Assembly (NCBI RefSeq): GCF_004339545.1
Contig: NZ_SMGD01000013.1
Location: 310,001-374,000, forward strand
Length of the DNA: 64,000 nt
Reading direction: 5' to 3'
Origin: Celerinatantimonas diazotrophica
GTDB lineage: Bacteria > Pseudomonadota > Gammaproteobacteria > Enterobacterales > Celerinatantimonadaceae
Shown here piece by piece: positions 8,869 through 18,432 of this stretch (positions within the stretch are counted from its first letter, which is position 1; each line of letters starts with the position of its first letter). The notes beneath the pieces are model-generated. The model made no database searches and had not been told where the DNA came from. It was given only the letters and a program-made list of their open reading frames with translations. The position numbers and the translations under genes were made by a program.

Positions 8869-11031
8869 ATGAAAGTACAAGTAAAGCACGTTCTCAAACT
8901 GTCTGTCCTCGCACTGTCTATAGCCTCCGCATACGCTATCGCTGCCAATTCAGATAGTTCAAAAGGCAACTCAAATAGCCAAAAAAGCCATTCAAATAAT
9001 TCAAAGCAGTCAAATCACCAATCAAGCCCTACAAAAGACAAACTCGCACCAATCACTATTGTAGGAAGTTACACCGCGAGTAAAGATGTCACTAGTGCGA
9101 CCGGACTCAATCTAACTGACCGAGAAATTCCTCAAGCGACGACGGTTATTACTCAACAACGGATTAAAGACCAAGATCTAACCAATATTAAAGATATCGT
9201 AGAAAATACCATTGGCCTGTCTAATATCCCTGCTGATACAGAGCGCAATACGTTTATCTCCCGTGGTTTCCAAGTTAGTAACTATCAAATTGACGGCTCA
9301 ATTCAACCATTGGGGGGACTAGGTGGCGCGTTGGGACAAACATTGATTGACTTATCCACCTATCAGAGCGTTGAAATCGTACGTGGTGCAACAGGTTTAA
9401 CGACCGGATCAGGCAATCCAGCAGCTTCAATTAATTTTGTGCGCAAACATGCCAACAGCAAAAAATTTACTGGCTATGTCAACATGCAAACGGGCAGTTG
9501 GGATAAACGAGAGTTTTCAACCGACCTTTCCAGCGGCCTTAACAAAGATGGCTCAGTCCGCGGTCGAATTGTCGCAAAATATAATAAAAACAATTCTTTT
9601 ATTGACCGTTACAGCAAAGAAACCTCCGTTTTATACGCTGTCATTGACGCGGATCTGACAGAAAATACATTGCTACGAGTCGGGGCCGGGATGCAGGATA
9701 ATAATGCGCCTGGAGCCACTTGGGGATTTCTACCTTCTTATTCATCCGATGGGACGTTGACCAAATGGGGCCGCTCTAAGTCTACCGCAGCCAACTGGAG
9801 CTACTATGACACTAACGCAAACTACTACTTTGCAAATTTAGAACACTATTTTAGTAACGGTTGGAAACTCAAAATTGACTATAACCATTCACAATACAAA
9901 CAACACAGTCAATTACTCACTTTTGGAGGCTATATTGACAATCCATTAGTTTATACACTTAAAAGCCATGGTAAAAATAACGCCAACACATTAGATATAC
10001 AGTTAAATGGCAATTATACATTGTTTGATCGCAACCATGAATTCGTCACGGGGGCACTCTATAGTAAACAGAATCTTAAACAGTACTATGCCAACGGGAA
10101 CAATTATGGGACACCATTTTCTGGAAACCTGTCATCCTTTTCCGGCAATTTAGCGACAACATTTCCAGCACCAACCTTGAACGCCAATTATGATACCAAA
10201 GAGTTAGGATTTTTCGCTGCAACCCGATTTAATATTAGCGACGATTTAAAATGGATAGCAGGCGCTCGTGTCTCTAACTGGAAACGAGAGGGCTTTAACA
10301 CTTCTTATTACAATACGACTGGCAAAATTACCCCATATACAGGTCTATTGTATGACATCACACCGCACCATCGCGCTTATGTCAGCTATGCCGAAATTTT
10401 TAGTCCCCAGGATAAATATAATAGCAAGGATCAGCTTATTGCACCGCTTGAAGGTAAAACCTATGAAATCGGGCTAAAGAGCACCTACTTAAATGACAAT
10501 CTACATACTTCTATCGCGTTATTTAGAACCAATCAAGATCACTATGCAATAGGTAGCGGAACATACATGGCTAGTGGACACCCTATTTACGAAGAAAAAA
10601 CAATGACCAGCAAAGGATTCGAACTGGAAGCAACCGGACGAATTAAGCGGGGTTGGAACATCAGTGCCGGGTATTCGCAATACCGAGCTAAAGACTCCTC
10701 AAATACTGACATCAATACAAACTACCCTAAAAAGCAGTTGAAAGTCTTTACAACCTACAATTTCGTCTCAAAACTGCCGAAACTCACCGTTGGTGGTGGC
10801 GTAAACTGGCAAGGCAAAATCTATTCTGATGACCGAAATGGCTATCGTACCGAGCAATCTAATTACGCTATCTTCAACCTGATGGCTCGCTACGATCTGA
10901 CGCCAAAAGCACAGATCCAGTTAAATGTTCATAACCTGTTCGACAAAACTTATTACAATACTGTCTATGCAGATGGCTATGGCTACGGCGCTCCTCTGAA
11001 CTTTACCATTGGTTTAAACTACAAACTATAA
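8869..11031 (+). CDS. TonB-dependent siderophore receptor
   Basis: Outer-membrane ferric-siderophore importer of 720 residues. A signal peptide (about 1-25, ending SAYAIA) is followed by a Ser/Asn/Lys-rich linker and a TonB box-like APITIVGS. Then come a plug domain (IPQATTVITQQRI, ISRGFQVSNYQIDG, EIVRGATGLTTGSGNPAASINFVRK) and a barrel ending in the family's C-terminal GAPLNFTIGLNYKL. The pattern fits the FhuE/FpvA-type siderophore receptor family; the ligand cannot be told. The ATG at 8869 follows a good ribosome-binding site. An in-frame ATG at 8818 would run through the Fur boxes and is rejected. No siderophore synthesis or ABC transporter gene is adjacent. Confidence 0.92.
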   Translation: MKVQVKHVLKLSVLALSIASAYAIAANSDSSKGNSNSQKSHSNNSKQSNHQSSPTKDKLAPITIVGSYTASKDVTSATGLNLTDREIPQATTVITQQRIKDQDLTNIKDIVENTIGLSNIPADTERNTFISRGFQVSNYQIDGSIQPLGGLGGALGQTLIDLSTYQSVEIVRGATGLTTGSGNPAASINFVRKHANSKKFTGYVNMQTGSWDKREFSTDLSSGLNKDGSVRGRIVAKYNKNNSFIDRYSKETSVLYAVIDADLTENTLLRVGAGMQDNNAPGATWGFLPSYSSDGTLTKWGRSKSTAANWSYYDTNANYYFANLEHYFSNGWKLKIDYNHSQYKQHSQLLTFGGYIDNPLVYTLKSHGKNNANTLDIQLNGNYTLFDRNHEFVTGALYSKQNLKQYYANGNNYGTPFSGNLSSFSGNLATTFPAPTLNANYDTKELGFFAATRFNISDDLKWIAGARVSNWKREGFNTSYYNTTGKITPYTGLLYDITPHHRAYVSYAEIFSPQDKYNSKDQLIAPLEGKTYEIGLKSTYLNDNLHTSIALFRTNQDHYAIGSGTYMASGHPIYEEKTMTSKGFELEATGRIKRGWNISAGYSQYRAKDSSNTDINTNYPKKQLKVFTTYNFVSKLPKLTVGGGVNWQGKIYSDDRNGYRTEQSNYAIFNLMARYDLTPKAQIQLNVHNLFDKTYYNTVYADGYGYGAPLNFTIGLNYKL

Positions 11032-11074
11032 ATCACTGTTAATCAAACTATCACTTCACGATGGTGACTATGAA

Positions 11075-11099
11075 CGCCCTCTTCACGATGACGAGGGCG
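11075..11099 (+). terminator. Possible terminator after the TonB receptor
   Basis: Seven-base stem CGCCCTC / GAGGGCG with an eleven-base loop, 44 bases after the receptor stop. There is no strong T run, so termination may be weak. Confidence 0.4.
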
Positions 11100-11639
11100 C
11101 TTATGTCATATGTAATTGTTTGCGATTAAATGAGTACACCCTGCACCATACGAATTTTTGCAATCCAACCTTCAAGATCTGCATATCTAATTAGCGAATT
11201 TCTGAAAAGAGACTTTTCTTCTGAAAATATCGTCTATTAAGACAACTACAAAAGGCATTGATGCCCGACTTTTAACAAGTAAGAAAAGTACTAGCTTCCC
11301 ACCGCCTGCCAAAATACGGGTCTAAATAAATGCACTATAATATTCCCTACTTTACTGAATAATAAATCCAGCTGTTTCACCAAGCGATGACAACATCCCA
11401 ACAGTACTTATATTTAATATCCAAGTGCTTAGCGCCAACAAGATAAATAGAAATAGTTTTTTTATACATGTAGCTATATGTCCAATCAGCTCGATTATTT
11501 GATTCGCTATTTTAGTCAGTCATGTCATTCACCTTAAAATTATATCTTTATTTGCTATTAAGTTGTCGATTTGCTCTGTTTATATTGACAAAAAACATTT
11601 TATTTTTAATGGCATTATTTCTCAAAACAATTGAACCTT
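11100..11639. other. Intergenic region, no gene recognised
   Basis: About 540 AT-rich bases between the receptor terminator and the second PmrA-type promoter. All frames are broken, and no RNA gene or repeat was recognised. Confidence 0.5.
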
Positions 11640-11672
11640 CTTAAGAGAATCTTAAAAAATGACGATTAGACT
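11640..11672 (+). promoter_or_regulatory. PmrA-type box and -10 element ahead of the glycosyltransferase
   Basis: CTTAAG (11640-11645), five bases, CTTAAA (11651-11656). One base departs from the YTTAAK consensus. Ten bases further is TAGACT (11667-11672) as -10. Box-to-(-10) distance is identical to that at 2214-2246. The start codon of the downstream gene is at 11717. Confidence 0.72.
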
Positions 11673-11716
11673 GCGTATTTAATTACTCTGATACTCTTTC
11701 GATTCAAGAGGTTATA

Positions 11717-12910
11717 ATGACAAGTTCCCGATGGCTGAAAATTTTTGATAAGACGCAAATAAAAAATTTCTCCCGAAAAGTTGATCATTCCCGCAAAAAA
11801 ATAATGCAGCCATTAATAGGCCTATTATTACAATTAATCAAAAAACGGAATACGCAAACTCAGCTACTTGATAAAGAACAGATCAAAAGTATCGCAATTA
11901 TTAGGAGTAATCGTCGTATCGGCAATACAGTATTTTTGCTCCCCTTTGTTAATCAGATCAAAACAACGTTTCCCAACGCCCAGATTACTTTAATTCTTAA
12001 AGAACCTTGGCAGCGGCAGATATTTGCTCATCTGGGAATTCATCAGTTTCGATTCAGTCAATTTCGATTGAAAAATTTACGATTATGCTTTCAGTCACTC
12101 TGGGCATTACGAAAAGACAGCTATGACTTAGCATTAGTGCCTTGTGGTTCATCACAAGATTCCATTATCTGCGCCCTACTCAATGCCAAAAATAAAATAG
12201 CCTATGAGAACGCGCGCTATCGTGAGGCTTATACTCATACCGTGCCATCCCAAAATACCTTCGGTCATGCTGCACTTCAATGTCTCAATCTGATTCCACA
12301 ACTTTATGAGTTTGCAGCCCCCATTGGCAACTATCAAATGACTCTCAGTGATTCTGAAAAGGCCAAGGGGCTATCCAGTCGTCGCGCATACAATGTCGAC
12401 ACAAAGCAACTTTGTATCGCCTTTTTCAGAGGTGCTAGAGGGCAAAAACAACTGACCGATGACACTTGGCGGAAAATTCTAGATCAATTTACACAAGCAT
12501 CTACTTTGCCAATTCAATGGATTGAAGTGATGGCGCCAGATATGAGTGAACCATTATTCAATGATAGCTCGATATACCGAGCAAAAGGCTTACGAGAGCT
12601 TGCTGGCTTTTTAAAATATAATGATGCCTTCATTAGTTGCGACACCGGTCCATTGCACCTAGCTGATGCCGTTGATAGCCGGTGTATTGGCTTATATACA
12701 CATACAAACCCCGTTGTTTACGGTCTGCTCAATGAAAAAAGTATCTATATCCGCAACATCACTGATTTTAATGCCGCCGCCATTTTGCAAAAGGTCATGT
12801 CTGAGCGTCCGGCTTTAAATTCCTCAGTAGCCCTGCTCACTCACCATTCAACCGAGAGTCAATCTGAAACAGAATTACCACTGAGCTTAGAAACGGCACA
12901 ACCGTTATGA
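11717..12910 (+). CDS. Glycosyltransferase family 9 (heptosyltransferase-like)
   Basis: Probably adds a sugar to the LPS inner core at the cytoplasmic face. The 397 residues show the GT9 layout: an N-terminal domain beginning SIAIIRSNRRIGNTVFLLPF, and a C-terminal nucleotide-sugar domain with FISCDTGPLHLADAVDSRCIGLYTHTNP, equivalent to the donor-binding motif of WaaC/WaaF/WaaQ. A basic leader of about 55 residues precedes the fold. The start ATG follows AAGAGG. It is not in an LPS core cluster; instead it stands alone behind a PmrA-type promoter. That suggests an inducible core modification rather than a housekeeping heptosyltransferase. Acceptor and donor are unknown. Confidence 0.85.
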   Translation: MTSSRWLKIFDKTQIKNFSRKVDHSRKKIMQPLIGLLLQLIKKRNTQTQLLDKEQIKSIAIIRSNRRIGNTVFLLPFVNQIKTTFPNAQITLILKEPWQRQIFAHLGIHQFRFSQFRLKNLRLCFQSLWALRKDSYDLALVPCGSSQDSIICALLNAKNKIAYENARYREAYTHTVPSQNTFGHAALQCLNLIPQLYEFAAPIGNYQMTLSDSEKAKGLSSRRAYNVDTKQLCIAFFRGARGQKQLTDDTWRKILDQFTQASTLPIQWIEVMAPDMSEPLFNDSSIYRAKGLRELAGFLKYNDAFISCDTGPLHLADAVDSRCIGLYTHTNPVVYGLLNEKSIYIRNITDFNAAAILQKVMSERPALNSSVALLTHHSTESQSETELPLSLETAQPL

Positions 12911-13030
12911 TCAATTGTTCGTTAATCAATCCTTAAGCTTGTAAGCGTAAAGTCATCTCTCTGCCTACATTCCAGCGCTATACAGGCTGTAGGTTAGAAT
13001 GTTTACCAGAACATAAACGATGAGATATTT

Positions 13031-13588
13031 ATGAATAAAGCAACCCACTGGGATATCATTGTAAAGCTGACGCATTGGAGCGTAGCTATATTATTTTTGA
13101 TCAATTATTTTGTCACAGAAGCCGGTAGCAGAGTTCATCAATGGGTTGGCTACACGCTCACCAGCCTTGTTCTGATACGACTACTATGGGGGCTTATTGC
13201 CAAGCCTCCGGCTCGGTTGTCATCTTTTTTACCTAATATTCCCAGTGCTTTTGCTCACATCATCGAAGTCACAACAACTCGAGAAGATCATCATCAAGGG
13301 CACAATCCAGCTGGTGCAATTATGATCTGGTGTATGTGGAGTGGACTTTTAACCATAGGCCTATCGGGTTATATGATGGAAAGTGACTATTTTTGGAATT
13401 TGGACTGGGTGAAATTTGTGCATGTTGGTGCAGTTAACTTCACTTTATGTTGCGTTTGTATTCATATTGCATCAGTCATTATTATGGGCAGGATTACGGG
13501 GCGTTCATACACTAAAGAAATGTCACTCAATCTGAGCAAAAAAGCGCGTTCATTACAAAAAAAACACCCAACCTATTTGGATAAATAG
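13031..13588 (+). CDS. Cytochrome b561 family protein
   Basis: Di-heme inner-membrane electron carrier of 185 residues. Four transmembrane helices are visible, with histidines in the usual places: KLTHWSVA in helix 1, RVHQWVGY in helix 2, and KFVHVGAV plus CIHIASV in the last two. It matches the group annotated as Ni/Fe-hydrogenase b-type or cytochrome b/b6-like, but no hydrogenase genes are near. It follows the glycosyltransferase on the same strand after 120 bases and may share its transcript. Redox partner unknown. Confidence 0.85.
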   Translation: MNKATHWDIIVKLTHWSVAILFLINYFVTEAGSRVHQWVGYTLTSLVLIRLLWGLIAKPPARLSSFLPNIPSAFAHIIEVTTTREDHHQGHNPAGAIMIWCMWSGLLTIGLSGYMMESDYFWNLDWVKFVHVGAVNFTLCCVCIHIASVIIMGRITGRSYTKEMSLNLSKKARSLQKKHPTYLDK

Positions 13589-13609
13589 CACCATACTTCC
13601 CAAATATAA

Positions 13610-13643
13610 AAATCCGATATCAAGTTCCCTTCATATCGGATTT
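13610..13643. terminator. Bidirectional terminator between convergent genes
   Basis: Eleven-base perfect stem AAATCCGATAT / ATATCGGATTT with a twelve-base loop, between the convergent cytochrome b561 and doxDA genes. A-rich and T-rich flanks allow function in both directions. Confidence 0.75.
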
Positions 13644-13659
13644 CATCATTGTATTGATC

Positions 13660-14721
13660 TTAATCTTTTAAATTAATCTGATATTGCTTCCCTTCCACAT
13701 CAGTCATGACCAATTTAACTGGTTTCGTTGTGTCAATCACCGTCTGTTTAGGAAGTTGGAACTGCCAAGTTGCTTTTGAGCCTAATTGACAACGTACCGC
13801 ATAATCCACTGCTTTACATGTTGAATAAGGTGCAAATTCATTGGTTAATTTCAACTGGCTGGCTTGTTTTAAATCTGCCGATGAGTAACTTGCAACTTGC
13901 GCGCTACCATTATCAATCGCAACATGAGTGATATAAACACCTTGGGTATCTGGCCCTGTGATCATGTACGTATTGACTTTCACAGTTTGCCCCTGAAGTG
14001 TCCCTTGAGATAGAGCGATAGATGGATGCACATTATTAACACGTTTGCCTAATGGTGTAACAAGCGCCCCAAAATTATACCCATAGAATCCAACTGTAAA
14101 GACAATAGATATAACAGCCATAATCGTTGAAAAACGAACATATTGTCGACCTGATAAAGGCAATGGGCCACTTGTTAGCCAAGCTAACTTAGCAGACTGA
14201 TTCGCGTTATTACCAAAAAAGACGCGATCCAGAGAATACCAACCACCACCAGTAATAAAGGTGACAGCTGCCATCGCAAAGCCCGTTGCGGCCATGGTCC
14301 ATTCATCTAAGCAAGTGGTTCCCATCCATCCAAAGATAATCATCAACACAATGGCCAATCCCATTCCCCCAATCGAGAGAATACGGGTTGCAAATCCAAG
14401 CATTAAGCCGACACCAACAATTAACTCTAATAAGGTGAAAGAAATAATTGCGATATGTAGCAGTGTTGGCTGATGTAATAGCCAATGCATAATAGGAGTG
14501 ATATCAAATGCAGCACCCGGTGCTGCATGCACTAATTTATTCGCTAAATAAGCATGCGAGCTTGGATCAAGTTTGAGTTGATCATAGATTAGGCGACGAC
14601 TTGCGCCTCCCCAGTATGTCCAACCCAAAACAAGCCGAATGGCAAAAGAAGCGAGTCCCAGAAGTGGCCATAATGCTGCCGGTATAGCATCAGGCAATGA
14701 ATTGTTTGATTTAGTATTCAT
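13660..14721 (-). CDS. Fused DoxD/DoxA protein (thiosulfate:quinone oxidoreductase-like)
   Basis: In Acidianus, DoxD and DoxA form a membrane enzyme that passes electrons from thiosulfate to quinone. Here both parts are in one 353-residue chain. About 1-175 is the DoxD-like membrane domain (four helices, RLVLGWTYWGGASRRLIYD, a GWMGTTCLDEW loop). After a further helix near 205, the remaining 130 residues form a periplasmic DoxA-like domain with CKAVDYAVRCQLG. Such fusions are known in other bacteria. The DoxD part belongs to the wider DoxX superfamily, so true thiosulfate oxidation is an inference. No sulfur oxidation genes adjoin it. Confidence 0.78.
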   Translation of the reverse strand: MNTKSNNSLPDAIPAALWPLLGLASFAIRLVLGWTYWGGASRRLIYDQLKLDPSSHAYLANKLVHAAPGAAFDITPIMHWLLHQPTLLHIAIISFTLLELIVGVGLMLGFATRILSIGGMGLAIVLMIIFGWMGTTCLDEWTMAATGFAMAAVTFITGGGWYSLDRVFFGNNANQSAKLAWLTSGPLPLSGRQYVRFSTIMAVISIVFTVGFYGYNFGALVTPLGKRVNNVHPSIALSQGTLQGQTVKVNTYMITGPDTQGVYITHVAIDNGSAQVASYSSADLKQASQLKLTNEFAPYSTCKAVDYAVRCQLGSKATWQFQLPKQTVIDTTKPVKLVMTDVEGKQYQINLKD

Positions 14722-15124
14722 CTCTATTCCTTAATTAACCTTTCAAAAAACATATCTCATGAAAACGAGTGAAAAATACAGCGCATAGAATGGCCGCCTT
14801 GTGGCTTATAGCAAGGTACTTTCATAGAAACGTGACTGGTATTTACAAAAATAACTTATTTTTTAGAAGCAATTTACTTCTTGAGGATATATTAGCAAAT
14901 TCGAAAGTAATGTTTCTAGACCTATATCATAATTAGTTATTAAAAATACCTTTTGATTATATGTTTTCCCAGCAATAACTAACCGATAACTCACTTATAA
15001 ATGTGTATTTTAGTGAGTCATCCATTGCATCATATCCAGATGGTCTTTCGAAAAATCACGACCAGCACTAAAAATAGAGTGGAGAGATAAAATATAAGAA
15101 GGTAAATAAAATTTACATTAAAAT
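14722..15124. other. Intergenic region, no gene recognised
   Basis: About 400 AT-rich bases between the doxDA start and the tRNA-Gly gene. It presumably holds the doxDA promoter and the end of the tRNA transcript. No other feature was recognised. Confidence 0.5.
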
Positions 15125-15199
15125 TGGAGCGGGCAGCGAGAATCGAACTCGCGTCACCAGCTTGGGAAGCTGAGGTAATAACCACTATACGATGCCCGC
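15125..15199 (-). tRNA. tRNA-Gly (anticodon CCC)
   Basis: 75-nt cloverleaf with CCA encoded. The acceptor stem is GCGGGCA / TGCCCGC. The anticodon loop TTCCCAA sits between stems TCAGC and GCTGG, giving anticodon CCC, and the T arm contains GTTCGATTC. It lies singly upstream of xerD on the same strand's far side. Confidence 0.95.
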
Positions 15200-15353
15200 A
15201 AAGGCAGACTAACTTAAGGCTCTTAAGCAAGTGCAAGCATTATATCAAGAAAAACTCAGAGCGCTAGTCACAATGCGCTATATTTTTAGCAATTTCATTT
15301 AATTAATCACTTTTTAAACAACTGTTTAGTTAATTTTTCTGAAGTGGCTTGTG

Positions 15354-16244
15354 TTAAGCGCGTGGATGACTCTCATCATAAACCTGTCTTAGTCGTTCAT
15401 TGGCCACATGAGTATAAATTTGTGTCGTGGAAAGATCACTATGGCCCAGTAACAGTTGCACAACACGCAGATCCGCTCCATGGTTAAGCAAATGCGTCGC
15501 AAAAGCATGCCGTAAGGTATGCGGTGATAAATGCTTAGTAATTCCCGCTCGCAAGGCGTACGCTTTTACGCGATGCCAAAATGTCTGTCGGGTCATCTGC
15601 ACGCCCCGTTTACTGGGAAATACCACATCAGATTCTTGCTTGAGTAATAAAGCACGCCCTTGTTTAAAATATCGATCGAGCCAATATTCGGCCTCTTCTC
15701 CCATCGGAACCAAGCGCTCTTTACCACCTTTGCCTTGAATACGTACAAGTCCCTGACGCAAACTCAATTCATCCATACTTAACGAAACCAGCTCTGTCAC
15801 GCGTAGTCCAGTGGCATATAACAACTCAAGCATCGCTCTATCGCGTAATTCAATCGGTTCATTGAGCTCTGGCTGAGCTAATAAATTATCCACTTCTTCT
15901 TCTGACAGCGTCGATGGCAAAGGTTTCTCAGGTTTGGGGGAATGCAACAAAGCACTAGGATCGTCTTCTCGTATTTGCTGAGCATATAGATAACGATAGT
16001 AACGACGAATAGCAGAAAGTTGTCGAGCAGCACTGCTGGTCTTCTGGCCATGTTTTTGGCACCACTGAATAAATTCTTGCAAATTTGCATGATTAACTTG
16101 TTCAACCGAGATCCCTTTATTGGCCATAAAATCGGCAAGTTTGGTTAAATCATTGCGATACGAAATCAGTGTATTCTCAGCTAACCCCTGTTCTAGCCAC
16201 AGAGTATCTAAAAACTGTTCAATCGATGAGACAATTTGAGTCAC
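15354..16244 (-). CDS. xerD: Tyrosine recombinase XerD
   Basis: Acts with XerC at dif to resolve chromosome dimers. It has 296 residues, almost the E. coli length, with all catalytic residues: Arg148 (TGLRVTEL), Lys172, His242 and Arg245 (HTLRHAF), His268 (LLGHSD) and Tyr277 (TQIYTHV). It ends HPRA as in E. coli XerD. The start is GTG at 16244, preceded by AAGAGG at a long spacing. It is divergent from fldB, the same neighbour as in enterobacteria, so this is the chromosomal XerD rather than a mobile-element integrase. Confidence 0.96.
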   Translation of the reverse strand: MTQIVSSIEQFLDTLWLEQGLAENTLISYRNDLTKLADFMANKGISVEQVNHANLQEFIQWCQKHGQKTSSAARQLSAIRRYYRYLYAQQIREDDPSALLHSPKPEKPLPSTLSEEEVDNLLAQPELNEPIELRDRAMLELLYATGLRVTELVSLSMDELSLRQGLVRIQGKGGKERLVPMGEEAEYWLDRYFKQGRALLLKQESDVVFPSKRGVQMTRQTFWHRVKAYALRAGITKHLSPHTLRHAFATHLLNHGADLRVVQLLLGHSDLSTTQIYTHVANERLRQVYDESHPRA

Positions 16245-16308
16245 GCGCGCTTTGGCCTCTTAATTAGTTTTGTTAAACTGACGCAAATTTTATGGTAGAG
16301 AACACATT

Positions 16309-16833
16309 ATGGCGATTGGCCTATTTTATGGATCCACTACTTGTTATACCGAAATGGCTGCCGAAAAAATTCAGCAAGCATTAGGGGGCGAAGAAATTGT
16401 GCAAGTTCACAACGTTAAAGATACCCCGCTCACAATGATGGAACAATACGATATTTTAATTCTAGGAATTTCCACCTGGGATTATGGCGAAATTCAAGAA
16501 GACTGGGATTTACTTTGGGATCAAATTGGTTCATTAAAATTACAAGGCAAAATTGTTGCTCTATTTGGTTTGGGTGATCAAGAAGGTTATAGCGAGTGGT
16601 TCCTTGATGCAATGGGATTACTACATGATCAGTTAGCCAAAATCGGGGTTACATTTATTGGGTACTGGCCAACCGATGGCTATAACTTTATCGCATCCAA
16701 AGCACTCAATGACGATAAAACTCAATTTGTTGGGCTGGCCCTTGATGATGAAACCCAATTTGATCTCAGTGATGCACGCATCGAACAATGGACCGACCAA
16801 CTGCTCGATGAATTAAACGAACTTAGCCAGTAA
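16309..16833 (+). CDS. fldB: Flavodoxin FldB
   Basis: FMN-binding one-electron carrier of 174 residues (E. coli FldB 173). The phosphate-binding loop is YGSTTCYTE at residues 8-16. [15 protein letters not shown] and [20 protein letters not shown] frame the flavin, and the C-terminal [11 protein letters not shown] is typical of long-chain flavodoxins. It is divergent from xerD and overlaps the convergent ppx/gppA gene end by 11 bases. Confidence 0.95.
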   Translation: MAIGLFYGSTTCYTEMAAEKIQQALGGEEIVQVHNVKDTPLTMMEQYDILILGISTWDYGEIQEDWDLLWDQIGSLKLQGKIVALFGLGDQEGYSEWFLDAMGLLHDQLAKIGVTFIGYWPTDGYNFIASKALNDDKTQFVGLALDDETQFDLSDARIEQWTDQLLDELNELSQ

Positions 16834-18355
16834 TGGCTGCATAATCTGCCACAAGCGGCGTGATTTCTAACTTATAGCCAACCTGATGCTGAAAACGCTG
16901 CTCATTTGTTAAATCGGCAAGTGTCTGTGGGTTTTGATCCAGCCATTGCGAATCAAACCCCAGCATAATTGTCTTGTCGTCATTGCGCATCTGAAACATC
17001 GGAATCGGCTGATGACGTCGACCACGCTGCAAAATCACACTAATACGAAACAGCAACAAAACTCTCAAAAGCGTCTCTCGCTCAACTGGAAAATTTTTAC
17101 GGATGCTCTTACGATGCCCTTGAACTAGCTGCGCCAATTCTAACTGTTCCGAGCGGGAAAAACCGGCTAAGTCTACATGTTGAACGATATAAGCACCGTG
17201 TTTGTGATAGTCACTATGCGCAATATCGAGCCCCACTAAAAACAACAGAGAACTCCAGTGCAACAGCTGAGCCGCTGATTGACAATTGTCCACCCAATCC
17301 TCGCTCTGTTCTAGCAATTGCTGGGCTGTTCGATCTACTCGAGAGGCATATTCTTGATTCACATGAAAACGGTTAGACAAGTTATTAATGCTACTTTCTC
17401 GTAGATCGCTATGCTCTAAACGCCCTTTTAAATCAAACAGTAATCCTTCACGAAGTGCCCATTGTGCAGCAGTCATTGCGCGCAGTTCGAGCCCTTCAAA
17501 CAAGGTAATCAGAATGATTAATCCTCCCAGAAAAACCGGCCGGCGATTTTCTGAAAGCCCTTCCAGAGGATGGTCGACAACCCCAGCCTCATGATATTCA
17601 TCCAGCAACTTTTCTAAATACTTTAGCTTGATCGTGCCATCCTTACTAAAGCCTTTAGCAACGCATATCTCAGATGCTGCGCGAATCGTGCCTGATGCAC
17701 CAATCTCTTCATCCCAACCTGCTTCAGTGAGGGTATCTAACACAGGTACTAATTCCTGCATACAGGCAGTACGTGCTTTTTTAATACGGCCTGCAGTCAC
17801 TTTGCCTTTAGCAAAAAAGCGTTTAGTAATGGCAACACACCCCATACTTAAACTTTCTTTTAAACGCGCTTCCATGCCCTGACCAATAATGACCTCGGTA
17901 CTACCGCCACCAATATCGACCACCAGCCGAGAACCTTCTCCAGGAGCTAAATCACACGCGACCCCAAGATAAATAATACGCGCTTCTTCTTCACCAGAAA
18001 TAATCTCAACCGGATGCCCCAGTAATTTCTGCGCCTGCGCTAAAAACTCATCAGCCCGCCGAATGCTTCGCAACGTTTTGGTTCCGGCAATTCGCACATT
18101 CCCGGCCGATAAAGTGCGCAAACGCTCCCCAAAGCGACTAAAGCAGATCATCGCTCGGTCAATTGCCTCCTGACTGAGCGTACCATTGTCGTTCAGTCCC
18201 CAGCCGAGCCGAACCGGCTCTTTAATCCGGTCAATGATGTGAATTTGCCCATGTAACCAACGGGCTACGATTAAATGGAAGCTATTTGACCCCAAGTCCA
18301 GAGCAGCAATCTGTTGGCCTTGAGGCACATGATCCTCAGAAGATAGGTTAAGCAT
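16823..18355 (-). CDS. ppx: Exopolyphosphatase / guanosine pentaphosphate phosphatase family
   Basis: Hydrolyses inorganic polyphosphate or pppGpp. It has 510 residues against 513 for E. coli Ppx and 494 for GppA. Visible motifs are the first ASKHA phosphate loop [28 protein letters not shown], and the second loop [14 protein letters not shown]. The C-terminal HD-like part contains [20 protein letters not shown]. No ppk gene is adjacent, so Ppx versus GppA is decided only by overall resemblance and length. The gene lies between fldB and trmN on the minus strand. Confidence 0.82.
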   Translation of the reverse strand: MLNLSSEDHVPQGQQIAALDLGSNSFHLIVARWLHGQIHIIDRIKEPVRLGWGLNDNGTLSQEAIDRAMICFSRFGERLRTLSAGNVRIAGTKTLRSIRRADEFLAQAQKLLGHPVEIISGEEEARIIYLGVACDLAPGEGSRLVVDIGGGSTEVIIGQGMEARLKESLSMGCVAITKRFFAKGKVTAGRIKKARTACMQELVPVLDTLTEAGWDEEIGASGTIRAASEICVAKGFSKDGTIKLKYLEKLLDEYHEAGVVDHPLEGLSENRRPVFLGGLIILITLFEGLELRAMTAAQWALREGLLFDLKGRLEHSDLRESSINNLSNRFHVNQEYASRVDRTAQQLLEQSEDWVDNCQSAAQLLHWSSLLFLVGLDIAHSDYHKHGAYIVQHVDLAGFSRSEQLELAQLVQGHRKSIRKNFPVERETLLRVLLLFRISVILQRGRRHQPIPMFQMRNDDKTIMLGFDSQWLDQNPQTLADLTNEQRFQHQVGYKLEITPLVADYAAITG

Positions 18356-18432
18356 GGATTCAAGCAGTTATAGATCGTTCTAATTAGTAGACCTTTAATT
18401 GGCCCGTTACGTCAAGAGCGATGCAAAAATTG

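Noticed and set aside
8376-8969. Two minus-strand open frames between the sensor kinase and the TonB receptor
   Set aside because: Neither matches a family, and the second runs backwards through both Fur boxes and the receptor signal peptide.
12951-12966. CTTAAG ahead of cytochrome b561 as a PmrA box
   Set aside because: Only one half-site; the second position reads AAGCGT.
15212-15226. CTTAAG-GCT-CTTAAG near tRNA-Gly as a third PmrA box
   Set aside because: The half-sites are three bases apart, not five, and no -10 lies at the distance seen for the other two.
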